NCBI GenBank assembly: GCA_019095985.1
Contig: CM032664.1
Span: 56,219,074-56,283,073 of the forward strand
Origin: Streblospio benedicti
Taxonomy: Eukaryota > Annelida > Polychaeta > Spionida > Spionidae
Direction of reading: 5' to 3'
DNA: 64,000 bases
How positions within the stretch are numbered: the first letter of the stretch is position 1; every line of letters begins with the position of its first letter. Positions 11,011 through 26,000 of this stretch are shown piece after piece. A program made the translations under genes and the position numbers. The notes under the pieces were generated by a model. It had not been told where the DNA came from and did not search any database. It saw only the letters and a program-made list of their open reading frames with translations.

Positions 11011-14000
11011 GTAAGTATATGGAATAGCGCTATTAACATGGCTGTATGTGTATTGGGTAAATGATGTTTAACAGTACAATTTTATGGCCTTATATAGAAT
11101 CATGTTGTGGTACTGGATTGAAAATTAGTACTTTAAAAAGGTAAGAACAATTTCAAATAATACGCGCGGATCAAAATATGACTTTTACAGTGGGTCCATC
11201 GTTGGATAGCTGAAATGACTCGATTCCTTTTCTTGTCTTCTTACATACCTGCATACATTTGTATATACATTGCACCTTCAAACCACATGTACATGTATTG
11301 ATCATGAAGTAAACAACTATAATTCATTTCAATTGACATAAATAATTTTAAACCTCCCTACGGCACTTGAATTTTTGGAAAACTTTACAATGACGAGATA
11401 AATCGAAATTTGATCTTCACAAAACATCAGCCTATCGAAATGCATTGAGGATATTTACTGAATTATCTGTTGTTGGTGTAGTTTGATGAAGCCAAGCAAA
11501 TTTACTTTAAAGCTTGGTTTGTTCACATAAACAAATTGACAAATCCTCGATATAGATGAAAGCATTATAGGTCATAATAGAAAATCTCAAATTTCAAATT
11601 TCTTTTCTTTTTTTTATGTTTAGTAATGCAAACTTACATATCATATCTGTTTGCATTTATCTTTGGCACTTTGAATTCATTTCAAACATAAGAACTCAAA
11701 AGTGCATATGTTTATTTGTTGTATATTTTTATAGATGTTGATACCCAGTTTAAACTTCATAGGTAAGAGATTTTGCTACTGGGAGTAGGTGAATAAATGG
11801 TACAAATCTGGATTCAGTCATTTCTGACAAAATAAGCAACTATTTTTAACTATCAATATTTACCCCTAGCAAACTAAAAACATTCATATTGTATGTATAT
11901 AATCCCTTTTGATGACAATAATGAATCATATTTTCCTTTCAATAGCTCCAGATGCCCAAGAGAAATCAATGATGATTAAAAGACCTGGTGCTTGTTTGTC
12001 TCTCTAAGATAATGCTATTTGAATACCGTAAATATCCACGAAATGGTCCATATTGTCACTTAAAGGCCCACCTAGTTTTGTGAGCAAAGCTACAGTAGGA
12101 GCCCTGTGCGGGTGGATTTTAGTGTCCACCAAAATTAGTTAGGCATCCCAATTAGTTAGTTAGACAAGTTTGATTGCCCAGGGCAGAAGTAGGTTACGTT
12201 CCCTGCTCACGCTCTTTGTATGAAACGTCATATAACGTCACAGTCACAGTCTATGTAGGACAAGTCAAATATTCTATGAACGAATCATCGCAGTAAACAG
12301 CGCAGTGTCGTTTCGTTTAGATTGGAAAGTGGAAGCGACCACTTGTTAGGTATTAGCACTCCCAAATCTCTTGATTTGGGGGCCTATTCCTTGTCTAAAC
12401 TCTATCAATTTAAGATGGACATGCTTGCGTATGTTTGTGCGTATGTGTGGTTACCTTTGATTGGTATTTTGAGGCCTGTGCACATATACAAGGCTTGTTA
12501 TCGCCGCCAGAATCTGTGCAAAGTCCTCCCAAACGGGAGGCTGTCAAACAGACCTGGTAGGTGGCCTGGTAGTCATATCAAACCACCGAATATACGTTCA
12601 CATTGTTGTTGACGTCCGTAAGTGCCTCCGTATTGTATTTTGCTTTAATTTGAATAAAATATTAGTACTACCGATCTGCTCACATAAAAGACCACAACCT
12701 ATACATGTATGTCCTCATCTTCACCCTTCAATACATGCATTTCTCATTCTTTACTCATTTAATCCCATTTAAAGATCTATTGTCAAATAGTTACCTATTC
12801 CCACGAATCAAGTCTGGTAGGTGAAATTCGTACCACCCAGATAGTCAGCCCATCCATCAGACTGACAGGGGCAAAGAGGCTGACCAACATTGACCCACCA
12901 GCTATGTGCTATCTGACCAGTGATTCATTATTCAAATTCATTTCTTTTATAAGTACCCACTGGGAAATATAGTTGATTATAGTTGTATATTGTTTCTTTA
13001 TGTTATGGGTTTGTTGTTTCCAACCAGTATTGACAAAATGGCAATGATGCATGTTAAATAATTTGAGGAGATTTCCAATTTTAAAGTGAATCCAACTGGG
13101 CTAAGGTTTCAAAACCCACATTGAAGTCCGTTAGTAAGAAATTTCTCTAATGTTTGTTTAAACTTTCTAATAAGCAAATTAAGCCACACCAGAAGTCTGG
13201 GAGGCATGGGAACTTTCGCATTGTTGTTTGCCCAGTAAGCAACATTATTAGAGTATTTATTTAACAGAAGAAAAATGTGAGTTGTTCCGCTCTTTTATTA
13301 CATGTTTTGGAAAGAATAAATATTGAGTTTATTTGTATTTTGTTGAATAGATACTATTTCACCTTGGACATAATAAGCTAATGTTCTCAATAAAGGTTAC
13401 TTAATAGCAAGGCTCAGAGACTTTAGTTGAATGGAAGGTTAATTCTTGGAGCTCAGATTGTGTACAATAATAAAACTGACGTCAAAATCAAGGCATTTTC
13501 TCTCTGCCTAGATTGTATGTAAAAATTATGAATAAAAGTGCTTTATGGGAAAATATATTCCACATGGCTAATAGCATGACTTGAGGATTGAGTAACGTTG
13601 ATATTACAGTGGACAGATAGTGAAATGTTTTGATAAGATGGATGAGGCGAGCATAATATGGACTATTGTCGTAAGCTTTTTGGTTCACTTTGATATTAAT
13701 GATTTTGGACTATAAAATGCATTCATATTTCACAATGAATAGATTACGCTCTAATATATCTGTGTATAGACCTGTATAATATTGTTCAAATATTGTCCAA
13801 ATCGTTTTTCCCTCTAAATCAGGCAAATGCATCAGCTATAAAAGTAAATTGTTGCTTTTAAATCAACTAATAAATAATTTGAATATGTATACATGTATAT
13901 TCTAAATATATTTTGTAAATCGTAAATTGCATTGCTTTGCTTTAAAAATGATCTAAACTTGCTGCTCTGTAATCATAAGTGATCAACTGTATATTAGAGC

Positions 14001-17000
14001 ATAACTCCAGCCTAAAACAGATACTATGGCTCTCCTTGTTTTTGTATGGTAGTTACCCTTTCTTATATCATATGAGTAAGAGTTATGTTTATGTAGCAAA
14101 TATAGTATGTATACCTCCATTCTCCCATCTAATGATGCATTTAATGTTCCATCCATACACGTATGTTCAGATTGTGACTGGCATAAATGTTTTAATATCA
14201 ACCATTGTATTTGACGTGGTAGCATTTATTGTAAAATGTTAGGAATTCTAGCTTTTTCTCTGGTAACAGGTGATCATAAAATGGAGGATCATGCAGCGGC
14301 TCAAAGATTCAAGTGGGACTTCACAGCCATAGGATGATCAATGAGGAGACTATATCCATTCGTGTTCTCCAACTTCTGTTGGTATAATTTGAAGCAAGAA
14401 GTGCATATCAATATTCCATCACTTTTTTCCTTGTATTTTCAGGCGCAGGATCGGTTCCGACACTCCATTAGAATTGTCTTGCTCCTCCTCAAGTGGATAT
14501 CATCCCTATCAGAACAGTAAGATTACTATCTATCATGTTGTTAATACAATTCAGCATGTAAGATTTAGATATTTAATTTGGACAGCTGCCTCTCAACAAT
14601 GTAATAATATGTTTTACTAAACTTCACTAAATTGAACTAACAATTGTCATAATTAAACAAAATAATGATTTATGAAGGACAGCTTCCTAGTATCCAGTCC
14701 ACAGGCACCAGCATCAGTGGTTGTGGACATTACTATTCGTAGACTATTGAAGAGATTAAAAATTAAACATCTTTTTATATCAATTCAAAAGACATGATTA
14801 GAAATGTACAAAGAACATGCTTGTGCTGTTGATCCACTCAATACAAGTATAAATATGTTACAAATTACTTTTGATAGAACTAGGAGAACAATATGTAATT
14901 AGATGTCTACCAGTACATGTACTGGGTATCCTTACTTTTCAAATTATGATCTACATCATGTATGGGCTGTTTAGTTTAATAATTACAGAATGGTCCTGAC
15001 AGAAAGAAAATCTGAATTCATTTTATATTTGAATAACAAACAAACTTAATGAATGCACTATTTCATTAATAGAACACAATTCAAATAAATAGCATTTGCT
15101 GGGAAATAGACGAATAAGAGCTGCTCATTCAATTTTGAGTACTTTGAAATAGTAAATAGAGCTGATTCCATGAAATGCACAACAAACATGTGTCTTTTCA
15201 AAAATACATCAAATATCAAACGGGTGATGATCTAAATAGAAACATGTATATGTATATGAAAAAGCAATGTATGTTTGTATGATCTTTATAGACTCCTAAA
15301 CCATGCATCAAAATCACATTAAAAACTTAAGCAAATCATTGCATTTTCCAAGAGTCGTTTTCATGAAGTCTAAATGTTCACAAATGGATGCTCCTTCATG
15401 TAATTTGAAATAGATTTTTAAGAATCACCCTTTGGTACATGTAGTAATATTGGAGTTGTGTTTACATAGTCAGACACCTGTTTTTCAAGGCTTTGCGTTG
15501 TCATTCAAGCAATAACATCCCATGTCCAATGTCCCATGGTGTAGTAAATTTTGCAATGACCTAGAAGTCAAGCAAAAGGATGAGCAAATGGTTTCTGTCC
15601 TTAGTTGTAGAATAATTGGAGTAGGCTGAAAATCACAGTAAGTGATTTCAAGTTGAAGCTCATAAGAGTAAATCTCAACCAAGTCATTAGTAACTTCAAC
15701 CGCCTTGGCATCTAAAATGCAAAAGTAAAGGACGAAAAATTAAGTCTATGGTAATGGGAACATAATGCTCTCCATGGCCCAGATATGCTTACACATTGCA
15801 TTAGAACATCACTATTAAGACTGCCCAAGGGCTTAATCCTTTACTACATGTATTACATGTAGGTGCAGTTGCAGTTTAATGTTCAAATGACTCTAATATG
15901 GCTGTCTTTGTCTGCTATTTTTGTTATAAAATCACCATAAACAGCCAACGGGACAATTTTGATGATATAAACAAGAATTTTAAGATGCAGTTAAGAACCA
16001 GTAGAACTAATTTTTGGCGAGGCTTTCGCTCTTATCGCAAGAACTTCTTCAGGCCGAAAGACAATCCTTAGATTATCACGTGACCACCATGGCGGCGGCA
16101 ATCACATGACAGCAGTGACAGGAAGATGGGAGGCTGATTGTAGCCGGTATCGCGATTCATTTCAGGACCAATTGATTGTGTTATTAAGGGGCTGGAACAG
16201 GGATGGTTCCATTTCTGAGACTTTGAAAAGAAGGATCTATCCGAGGGCTTCGAAGGTGCCTAAACTATATGGTTTATTCAAGATCCATAAGAAAGACCAC
16301 CCTTTAAGACCCATAGTTTCCAGCATAAGGATTGTTACATAGAAGGCAGCAAGGCTAGTTGCAGATATACTCTTTCGCCGTTAGTCGGACAATCGCCCCA
16401 CCATATCAATTCAATACATATCAATACATATCAATACATATCATATCAATACCATATCAATACATGTTTTGTATACAAAGGGAATCCTACAAACAGACAC
16501 ATTGGGCAGCCATGGGGTCTCCAATGTCTCCGATAGTCGCCAATCTTATATGGAGGACTTTGAAACCCAAGCACTGGCTACAGCAATCAACCACCCTGCA
16601 CATGTGGTACCAATACGTAGATGACACCTTTGTGCTCATCCATGAATATTTCATAGAAGGAGTCATGAATCACATCAATAGAATTGATCCAAACATTAAA
16701 TTCACCAATGAACCAGAGGTGGATTTCAAGATACCTTTTCTTGACACCTGTGTAAAGATCAATGACGATGCCACCACTTCAGTTGAAATCTATCACAAAT
16801 CTACTCATACTGATCAATATCTCAATTTCCAATCAAACCACCATTTGGAACATAAAAGATCAGTAGTCCGGACTCTCTTAAATCGTGTCCACAATTTAGT
16901 GACCACGACTGAAGACCAAGCCAGGGAGTGTGATCAGTGTTGAAAGACAATGGGTATAAACCATGGGTGTTTAAGTCACCAAAACTAAAAGTCAAAGAGT

Positions 17001-20000
17001 CGTCCAAAGACGCAAAAAATCAGTTCAGTGCAAAAGACCCAGTCTGCATTCCCTATGTGAGAGGGCTCTGAAAAACTCATGTTTTTCGTGAACACAGAGT
17101 CAGCACCTATCACAAACCGTTTAACACTATCAAATCTATGCTGCCTACTCTGAAGGATAAGTCACCGGGTGACTAAAAAGTGGGGGATCATTTATGAGGT
17201 ACAGTGCCCCCAGTGTAGGTACACCTATGTTGGTGAGACTGGACGGACATTAAACACTCGCATCAAAGAGCACCTGAACCCTAAGAGAGTGCACACCACC
17301 GTAGGAGAGCACATTCAAGACACGGGCCATACGATCAGCCCCAAAGACTTTAAGATTGTGGCACGTGAGGAACTAGAGCTACATAGATAGATCAGGCAAG
17401 CTGTGGAGATCCGCATACGCCACCCTGAAATGAATCGCGATACCGGCTACGACCTGCCCCACTTCTTCCTGTCACTGCTGTCATGTGATAACTGCCACCA
17501 TGGTGGTCACGTGACAATCAAAGGATTGCCATTCGGCCTGAAGAAGTTCTTGCGATAAGAACGAAAGCCTCACTAAAAGTGAGTTCTACTGGTTCCTAAT
17601 GGCATCTTAAAATTCTTGTTTATATCATGAATGAGATGAGAGAAGTGTACACTCTGTGGTCATTCACGCTAATACCTTTGCATTAATATTTAATGTAATA
17701 TATTTTTATAAAGCTTGCACCAGGAAGACACAATTGCAAATACATTTTGCTCTGGGTAAAACTATTTTATAATGCATGTGCGTCATGAATGTTGTAACCA
17801 TGTGGGAGTCATGTGGGTGCATGCACCAATAAGGTTTGATTAGCATAGGGTAGGGAAAAATAGAAATTGGGGGATGGACCACTGATCTAACTGACAGTGG
17901 ACATAGTGACATAGTTAGGCACATGTTGTCTTATATACCTCAACAACTTACTTGTATTCCATTTTTACTATGTGTTGTGTCAGTGATGTAGACGTGTCTT
18001 TGGTTAGTTAAGGTGTATAGCAGATGTTTATTTTCATTACTCAAACACAGATGGAAGATTCAATGTTGTTACAATTCTGATCTTATAGTGAAAATAATTA
18101 CTTAGTATAAGAATAATGATAGAGTTGTATTTGTTCACCAAAATTGGTTACTTAGACCAAGTTGTTGTCTTGAATGTTATTCTATCAGTTTCTTGAGTTT
18201 TCATTCAAAGAAATCTTAACGGATTAATCAATAAAGTTCCAATGTTGGCCAATTTGTGAAAGTTTCATTTATAGCAAGAAATAAACATCTAAAGCAGCTA
18301 CATCTTGGATACATTGATTGGTCCTTGTAGTTTTGGGTAATGATATTGGCGGGCACTTCATATAATGCACAAGTGCAATATAAGAATTATCAATGAGTTT
18401 TACACTGCTATTTGTTGCTATTTTACAAATACAATGCTCATTAGAAATTGAATTATTTGCAGTGAACAAGAAGATGGTGAGGAAGGTGGAGGTGGGGGAG
18501 GAAGCAAGACCTTCACAGACATTGCCTCGGATGCGATGGACACAAGGCTTGGCAACTCAGGCCTCACGTTCAACAAAGATGATTTCAAGGCGAAGAAAGT
18601 GGTGAGTCCTATATCGTTTACATTCTTATTTAATGACAAAATGTTCATTTTTGATGCACTGTAAAAGTCTCCTTTCAACTCTCATTTTGCAGATAAACAT
18701 ATCGTCCGAGGTGCGTCACATTCTCAGCATTCCGTCTGCATCACGCACCGCGGAGCAAATCCAGACTGCGCGTTACGGTCTGCAGCATCTGTCCTCGTTC
18801 GCGGAGTACCCGCTACACATGCAGGAGAAACTGTGCAAAGTCGCATGGTTCCAACAGTGGGTTAACTCTCCCTTTACTTATTTTTTCAAGGGGATTCTGT
18901 ATAGTTAACGATGTATGTCTCTAAAACAAAAATAGTTATTAACAAAAAACAAAGTTTTGCACAGAATGAGTGTAAATCAATGATTCTATAATGAGGAAAA
19001 AAACTGGATTTCTTTCTGACAATTATGAAACCAATCTAATCAAAGCTTGAATGTTGCAATCTGATGTTCTTTTTTTCTAGAGTACCTAGTAAGCGGGTTA
19101 TCATACGACAGGGTCACAAGGCAGAGAACTTCTACTTTGTGCTCTCCGGAAATGGTAGGTTTCATGCATTACAAATCTCATATATATTCATTTTTCTAAA
19201 TAGTTTGTGTACAGGAAATGGCATGTGTTTTCCAATAACAATTTTCTTTCTATCTCATCTTTCAGTTGTCGTTAATGTCTTGTGTAAGGATCCTGTCACA
19301 GGCGAGGACAAAACATCAATGGCTGGTGTACTGAGCAAAGGCAAAAGTTTTGGGGTGAGTTGATTTTTTGGAGTAAAGTAAAATGGTGTGAAATGAATGG
19401 ATACTTTTTAAAGTTCAGTTAAGATTGTCGATTGGGCTAGTGAGCCCGGGTTTAGTGGCTAGGAATCACAATGGTAGTGCTGATGCACTGTAGTTTCAGC
19501 AGGTAAGATATGAAATGCCAACTTTTAGACTTGGAAAAAGAATCTCCTCATGTAACACTTAATCAATGTATTTAATGTGGTTTAGATGTATAATGAACAG
19601 ACTGTACTTGGTTGGTATTTTTATTCTTTAGATGTTTTAAAATCTCCAATGTACCTCTTTTTGTGAATTAATGTAATGATTAAATCATTATCCATGAGTC
19701 AACAATCACCTGTATCATCTATATCAGTAGTATAACTTTGATAAACTACTTAAACTGTGTATGTATTATAGAGAGGAATGTTGAAAGGACAGTCAGAGGA
19801 TTGCAAATGCAATGATATACTTCTGCAACAGACTACATGTGCTCTACCAATGATATATCCATCCGTTTCTTCCAATCCCATCCTGTCCTGTTCCGTCAGC
19901 CCATGACTATTTTAATTCAAAATGAAGAGTGCTTTACACGGCCATGTTAATTTAGTTGCTAAAATGCTTATGTCCAAGGACACCTCCACAATTCCTAACT

Positions 20001-23000
20001 TTGAATTGGATGTGACTGAAGGAAATTCATCATGAGGCTTTGCACGACTGATCTAACAGTTATACAACACAATTGTGTGGAAATTGTTAACTGAGACATT
20101 GAGAACTCTCTCACCAGGCATATGGGCTATATCTTCTCAGGAGCTGGACAGGCTGTTGCCAACTCAGGATGAGCGGGTGGCATGCGCCTGTCTTATGACA
20201 GGTGAATAGGTGCCACAAGTGGACAGGGTACGAGTCCCGTTGCTGATAAAGACCATTGGGGGCGGCCAGATTCTTCAATTGATATCTGTGCACATGAGTG
20301 GCTGCTGTTACACAACTCCGGGGAGTGGTGAGCCACAATTGCTCACCATCACGACTTCAAGTTCATCAGGTGAGCCAGATCAACGGTTCAAAGAGAGCTG
20401 TGGAAGTGAGAAGCGGTCATATAGCAAAAATGTGATGGGTGATTTGCCTTAAATCTTGAGCGTGAATTGTGAATTTCCTGTTTTTTTCCCCCCAAAGGCC
20501 GTGATTGGTGATTTGCCCTAAATCTTCAGCGTGAATGGTGAATTGCCTGTATTTAAGTGTGTGAAATGTAATGAAAATGTGATGCAACCTATTCAATTAC
20601 CATATCTGGTCATTGGTGAACAACAATGAAATGTATTGGTGACTGGTGATATAGGAAAAAAATGTTGGTGAATGGATTTTCATCAAGGTTACATGTATAT
20701 ATCCCCCTGATGTGAGGCCAAACATGTACACATGTTATTCAAGAATTGAATGTTTGAGGATATTCAAGAGCAGTTGTTGAAAGAGAGTAGCTTCGATTAT
20801 GTTAAATTGTTAGCTATTTTAAACGTTAAGGAATAATTAGTTTTTGAGATAAGTGCATGTGTGTTTTTGCATGTCAATTTGATCACATCAGTTTGTCGGC
20901 GCCATTTTGTTTTGAGATCCTCAATAATTAGGTTAGCTGCAGCATCATATATTAATTCATGTAATTGTTAAAAAGACATTAGTTTTCATAGAAGAAGAGC
21001 ATGGTTGATGTTAGGTTTTCATATATTTTAATCATTAGCAGGAATTGCATGACTAAAAGTAACAAAAACAATGTTTTTTCTGCAGCCAGCTGGACTTTAT
21101 GAAGCACTGGCCGGTGCAACTGCTCAAGAACCACCCCAAAGAGGTCCTCTTCTACTATTTTAAGTGAGATTAACTGTTGACTATTTATTATCATTATATA
21201 AATCTGGGCTAATTAGAAAATTGGCCAAGTGACTACAAACTAGTTTTATGGTATAGGATATTAATCACCTATGATTGTAACGCTTTCCCAAAGTATTTGT
21301 TAAAAATGTTTTCAACTAATGTTAAAGTAGACTGGTTAATACGATAACTTCTATTTTTTTTGGAAAATGTTTTTATGTGTGCTTAGAGAGAGGAGATAAA
21401 AGTGCAGCTACATTTGTCAAATATTGCTATTTTTAGACGAGGAAATGTGATAGTTAAAGACAGCAGACTGTCAGACTGGATCTACGTCATCAAATCTGTG
21501 AGTGCATTATGTTCATCAGAACAGTCTGTGACTTAAACATTAAACTTATGACTTAAATATTTCACAAAAACATGCTATTGCTACTTTTTACACTACAAGC
21601 ATCAGTAAATGTACAAAGAAATAAATCATCTCAAATTGATTTTTGTAACCTAGGGTTCATGTCAAGTGATGAAGCAATTGAGAGGTGTTAGACCAGAAAT
21701 AAAAGACAGACGTTGCAAGTCTGTTGCTGGAACAAATCTTATGAAGCTACCTAGCCTGGGTGTGGGTAATATAGGTAATTATAGTTTGTTTATATTATCA
21801 AGCAAATAAATTGCCAATTTATTGACATCTTATTGACACTTCTTATGACACTAGTACTATTTGTCATGGTTTTTCACACACAAAACCAAACACGTTATTT
21901 ATTTTACCAGTTTTGTGTGTGAAGAACTATGACAATAGTACTATACAACCAGTATGGTGAAGTCATTCAAGGATACGATCCCAAGTTGATGAGTACTCGA
22001 TATACATAAACCCACATGATTAGAAATTTTCCAGGTTAAAGCATGGTGACTTTTTCACTAAAGATTCAAATGTATTCTTAAATGTTTGTGCTAAATCAAA
22101 TAAATCAATGTTTATACAAAGGTATAAATGCCTTGTCCACATTTGTAAGTTACTACATGTATTGCTTTCTTCAGGGTCCAAAGTAGACACATGGCGAAGT
22201 CAAAAAACCACACCAGCCAGCACTGCAACTGAGGAGCCGAGCTGGGCGTGGAAGAGAGAGCTCACAGAGAATGGGAGCTTCATCAAGGTAGGAAGCATTT
22301 TCTATGCTTTTGCAATTTCGTTCTCTCGCATTCTGCTTTATTATGTAGGCTAGAGTGAGAAATTGAACATATTCCATGAGGGAAATACTTAAATCTATTT
22401 CATGCATACTTTGGTTCTTGCATTCTTTTCATTTGACCTCTCTCCTTAATATCATCAACTTTTCATCTCATTTGAATTTCAAAATACAATATTCATAAAT
22501 AATTCAAGTAGAACCTCTCTATTAAGACCACTCATGGGACCAACTTAAGTGGTCCCAATGAAGAAGTGGTCTTTATATGGATGTTCCCATTGGAATTATT
22601 TTGAAGGTTCAGACAAACAAAAGTGGTCTTATAGAAGTGGTCTCATTATAGAGGTGGATTTAATTGGAGATTATACTGTATTGTAAAGGAAATCATTAAT
22701 TTGATGAATACTATTGTACATATAGTACGTTCATATAGAATGTTGTAAGGGCACTACAAGTAAAAGCTGTGGATAGACGTTGTCATTATTCTGACACGTG
22801 TTTTTTTAAACTCACTGGTCACAAAATCACAAGGATGTCTGCTTGAAAACATGTTGGAATGCAGGGAACCACATCTAGGCTTATTGTTTATGTTATGTTG
22901 ACGACACCATCATTTCGCTTTTATTTTATCTTCCTTTCAGCTATGCTAAAAGAAGTTCTTTGTTGCATGCCAACATATACCATATATTTTACTATATTTT

Positions 23001-26000
23001 AGTACATTGTATATGTATATATCTTTGCTGTACATGTATGCCAATTTACTTTTATTATGAAATATATGATTTGTATTGCATTATTTCATATTGTAATAAA
23101 TGGTGCTATTTCAGAAATCATCGGTAACTATGACATTTAAAAGTTAAAGTACTTTTAATATTTTATTTACTTTATGTTTCATTCTGATATCATTTTTGTT
23201 TGTTTTTATAATTGCCTGTGAATCTTTTCTCACAATTTCAGTTTCGATTTGTCCTAGTTTAAAAGTTTCAATTTTATTAGACTTCAAAATAAATCAGATA
23301 GTACCAGGGTGTATTTATGTTTTTTTTTATTTCACCGTGTGCATTATTTTAAAATTGTCACCAAACAAAAAATGTGACATAAAAAGTTTGTGGAGTAATT
23401 AACTTTAAAGTTTATTGTATCAAGAAATTTTAAGTCTATGTATTCTTACATTTATATTTTTGTAATGCTCTGGTTAGTCATTCAACCATATTTTGCCATT
23501 AACAGTTAATCACTGTTCTCATCGTTTTGTGACCATCAGTACAACTGATTTTTGTCATGTGTGTGCACTCCTTTTTAGATTGTATATTTTGATTAATTTT
23601 TATTAGAATACTTTCATATATTACATATAACAGCAATTGGAAAAGAAAGCAAGTGCGGGCAGTTCAACCAAAATTACTAATACGTAAATTTAGCTAAAGT
23701 CCTTTGTGAACCTTTTACTCTATGTCTGATATAAATAGTGTTTAGTATTTTTGCTTGAAGGATTTTATTCAAGTGACACACTCACTGACTACTAAATACC
23801 AATGAATACTACTACAATCCAGATACATGTACATTAGGCATACAAAATTTCAAACTTAAATGACCTGTGAAAAGTCTACTGTGGTAAATGTATATTTGAT
23901 CTACCTTCATGTACTAAGAAAGTCAATATCATTTTATACTAAAGAAATACATTTCGTTGAAAATTTCCATCATGTATTACCATGATACATTGGCATCACA
24001 TCAAATACCATTATCTACTGTCTAAAAGTTCGAAACATGATGTTTCACCATGGTATTATCTATGCTACATGGCTTCTTCAAAGGTACCATCAGATTCTGT
24101 TCATTCAAAGAATCACATGGATGTGATTAGACTTTAATAATTAAAGTGGAATATTTCATGCTATTGCTTTCTATTTTGCTACGCTCTGTATATTTTGCAT
24201 GCAGCAATTTCTTGCTTTTTTCAGACTAAAATTAAGATTTTGAGATCTATTGAACCAATAAAGAAGTCAAAAGAAAAAGAGAACCAAGATGCTAGTGGAA
24301 AAGACATTCCAACAGTTGTAGCCTCCATCACGCCAGGTTTCTCACGGAGCAAGTTTATGTTTAAGACACATTTTGTAAGTGATGGTACTAGGCATCGGTG
24401 TGTTTAATATTTTTGTTTTGTAGATGATGCATTTTTAATATCTTCATCTGATCACAATGACTTTGTCAAGACCCTACCTATGCACTAAGATTTTTCAAAT
24501 GTAACTAACATATAACTATTAACATATTTTGAAAATGTGATTTGGTATTTTACCATGACTTTCATAACAGTTGAACAATATAACTTTTGCATTCACAAAT
24601 TTTGTACATGATTGTGTGGTTTGTTTGAGTGGGTTTAATGCAACTTCATGTATTACACTTTACCGACTTGACTTTGTTTATTGTAGATTGCTTTGAAAGT
24701 CATATTCAATATTCATTTGTGATTAAATCAATCAAATCCTAATTCTATTTGGACAGGCCCTAATTATTACTTAATTTGAGTGTGTATTCTTCGTGTCCAG
24801 TCTACTTCGAAACCATCCCCACCAAGCTTTTCTATTGTTAGAGTCTAATTTTGACATATACCCATTCTTGCTAAATCATTTTGAACAACTGTGTCTCTGG
24901 TCCCTTGTGAAATATATTGAATATTAAAATCGATTAATTGTTTTATTATCTGATATCTAGAGAGATTGTTATTTATGACGCAATCATGTCTGATGTATCC
25001 AGTCAAGCAGTATTTGGCAGCTTTGTAAAATTTACGATAATATTTCTTTTTTGTTGCAGAGTCCCAATCCTTCAGCCAGTAATAAAAAGCATCATTCTCA
25101 CAAACATTCTCGGAAATCTCAAACACCTTGTCCCCACAAACAGCGATCTAAGGTAATTTATAAAAGAAAACACATTTTAATTACACCTCATGGTTGAACT
25201 AAGGCGCATAAAAATTTTGCTAATTAATTTTGATAAAATATATTTTAATGCTTATGAGTTAACTCTAATTTTTTAAGATGGGTCAACAACAATATCTTTA
25301 CGTTGTAGACGCCATTTGACACTGACCCATATTTTGACGAAGAATGCTTGGTTCTTCGAGACCCTGTGTTTGTGCAAGTCCAGGTGCTGAAACCAAAGGA
25401 TGTCTTTGTATGTATTGTCGTTATCATCTGTAAATGTATATATAAGATCAAATTAAACTCATTGTGATTGGTATGTGCAAAGGTTTCGTTACTTTTAAAT
25501 ATTCATTCAGATTATACATAGATATATAGCAATAATGGGCCTGGGGTGTATTGACATAGGAGAGAGTCCTCTAATGTCAATTATTTCAGATGTTTTCAAG
25601 TAGTAAATGAAGTATTTGCTTGATTTTAAAATGTAAAATAATTTGAAACAAAAACAGTAATAAACTGTACTGATCAACTTCCAGGGTCTGGGGAATGTTG
25701 CATTTGAGAATGAAGCTGTAGCCTCGACCACCTCAGTCAGTCTTGTAAGTTCCAGATATTTCTATACTTTTTTAAACATATAAGACATATAATGCATAGT
25801 ATTCAGCTATCGATAATGCACTACTTTTTAGAAAATCTTTACCTTGGTAACTATTGTTGTATTCCATTTCCATTGGCTTTAAAATCTAGTACTTTACCTC
25901 TAGGTTACCAATGAATGTATGGTTATTCAATTGACTGCTATTGTTTATCACACATTAATAAATATCTATGCAGACGTTTCATTTATAAGATATTGAAGAA

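Larger units (their letters stand above)
15962..17628 (+). mobile_element. Penelope-like retroelement relic with 204-bp inverted terminal repeats
   Basis: Lies in intron 2 of the CNBD2-like gene. The ends, 15962-16165 and 17425-17628, are inverted repeats of equal length with high identity. Between them are pieces of a Penelope-type reverse transcriptase: a fingers motif around PKLYGLFKIHKK and PLRPIVSS (about 16249-16330), GSPMSPIVANL (16513-16545) and the catalytic YVDDTF (about 16614-16631). A C-terminal GIY-YIG nuclease segment, YEVQCPQCRYTYVGETGR (about 17195-17250), follows. This order of domains is diagnostic for the family. The copy is short and clearly broken in several places; it is a fossil. 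Terminal repeats in inverted orientation are a known Penelope arrangement. Confidence 0.85.

Noticed and set aside
12322-12612. 96-codon open frame in CNBD2-like intron 1
   Set aside because: No homology recognised, no splice sites in register, and it interrupts no exon chain.
15485-15682. 65-codon minus-strand frame near the Penelope-like relic
   Set aside because: Lies outside the inverted repeats and shows no motif of the element or of any family I know.
24845-25126. 93-codon minus-strand frame
   Set aside because: Antisense to the CNBD2-like exon at 25060-25152 and its intron, with no recognisable protein.
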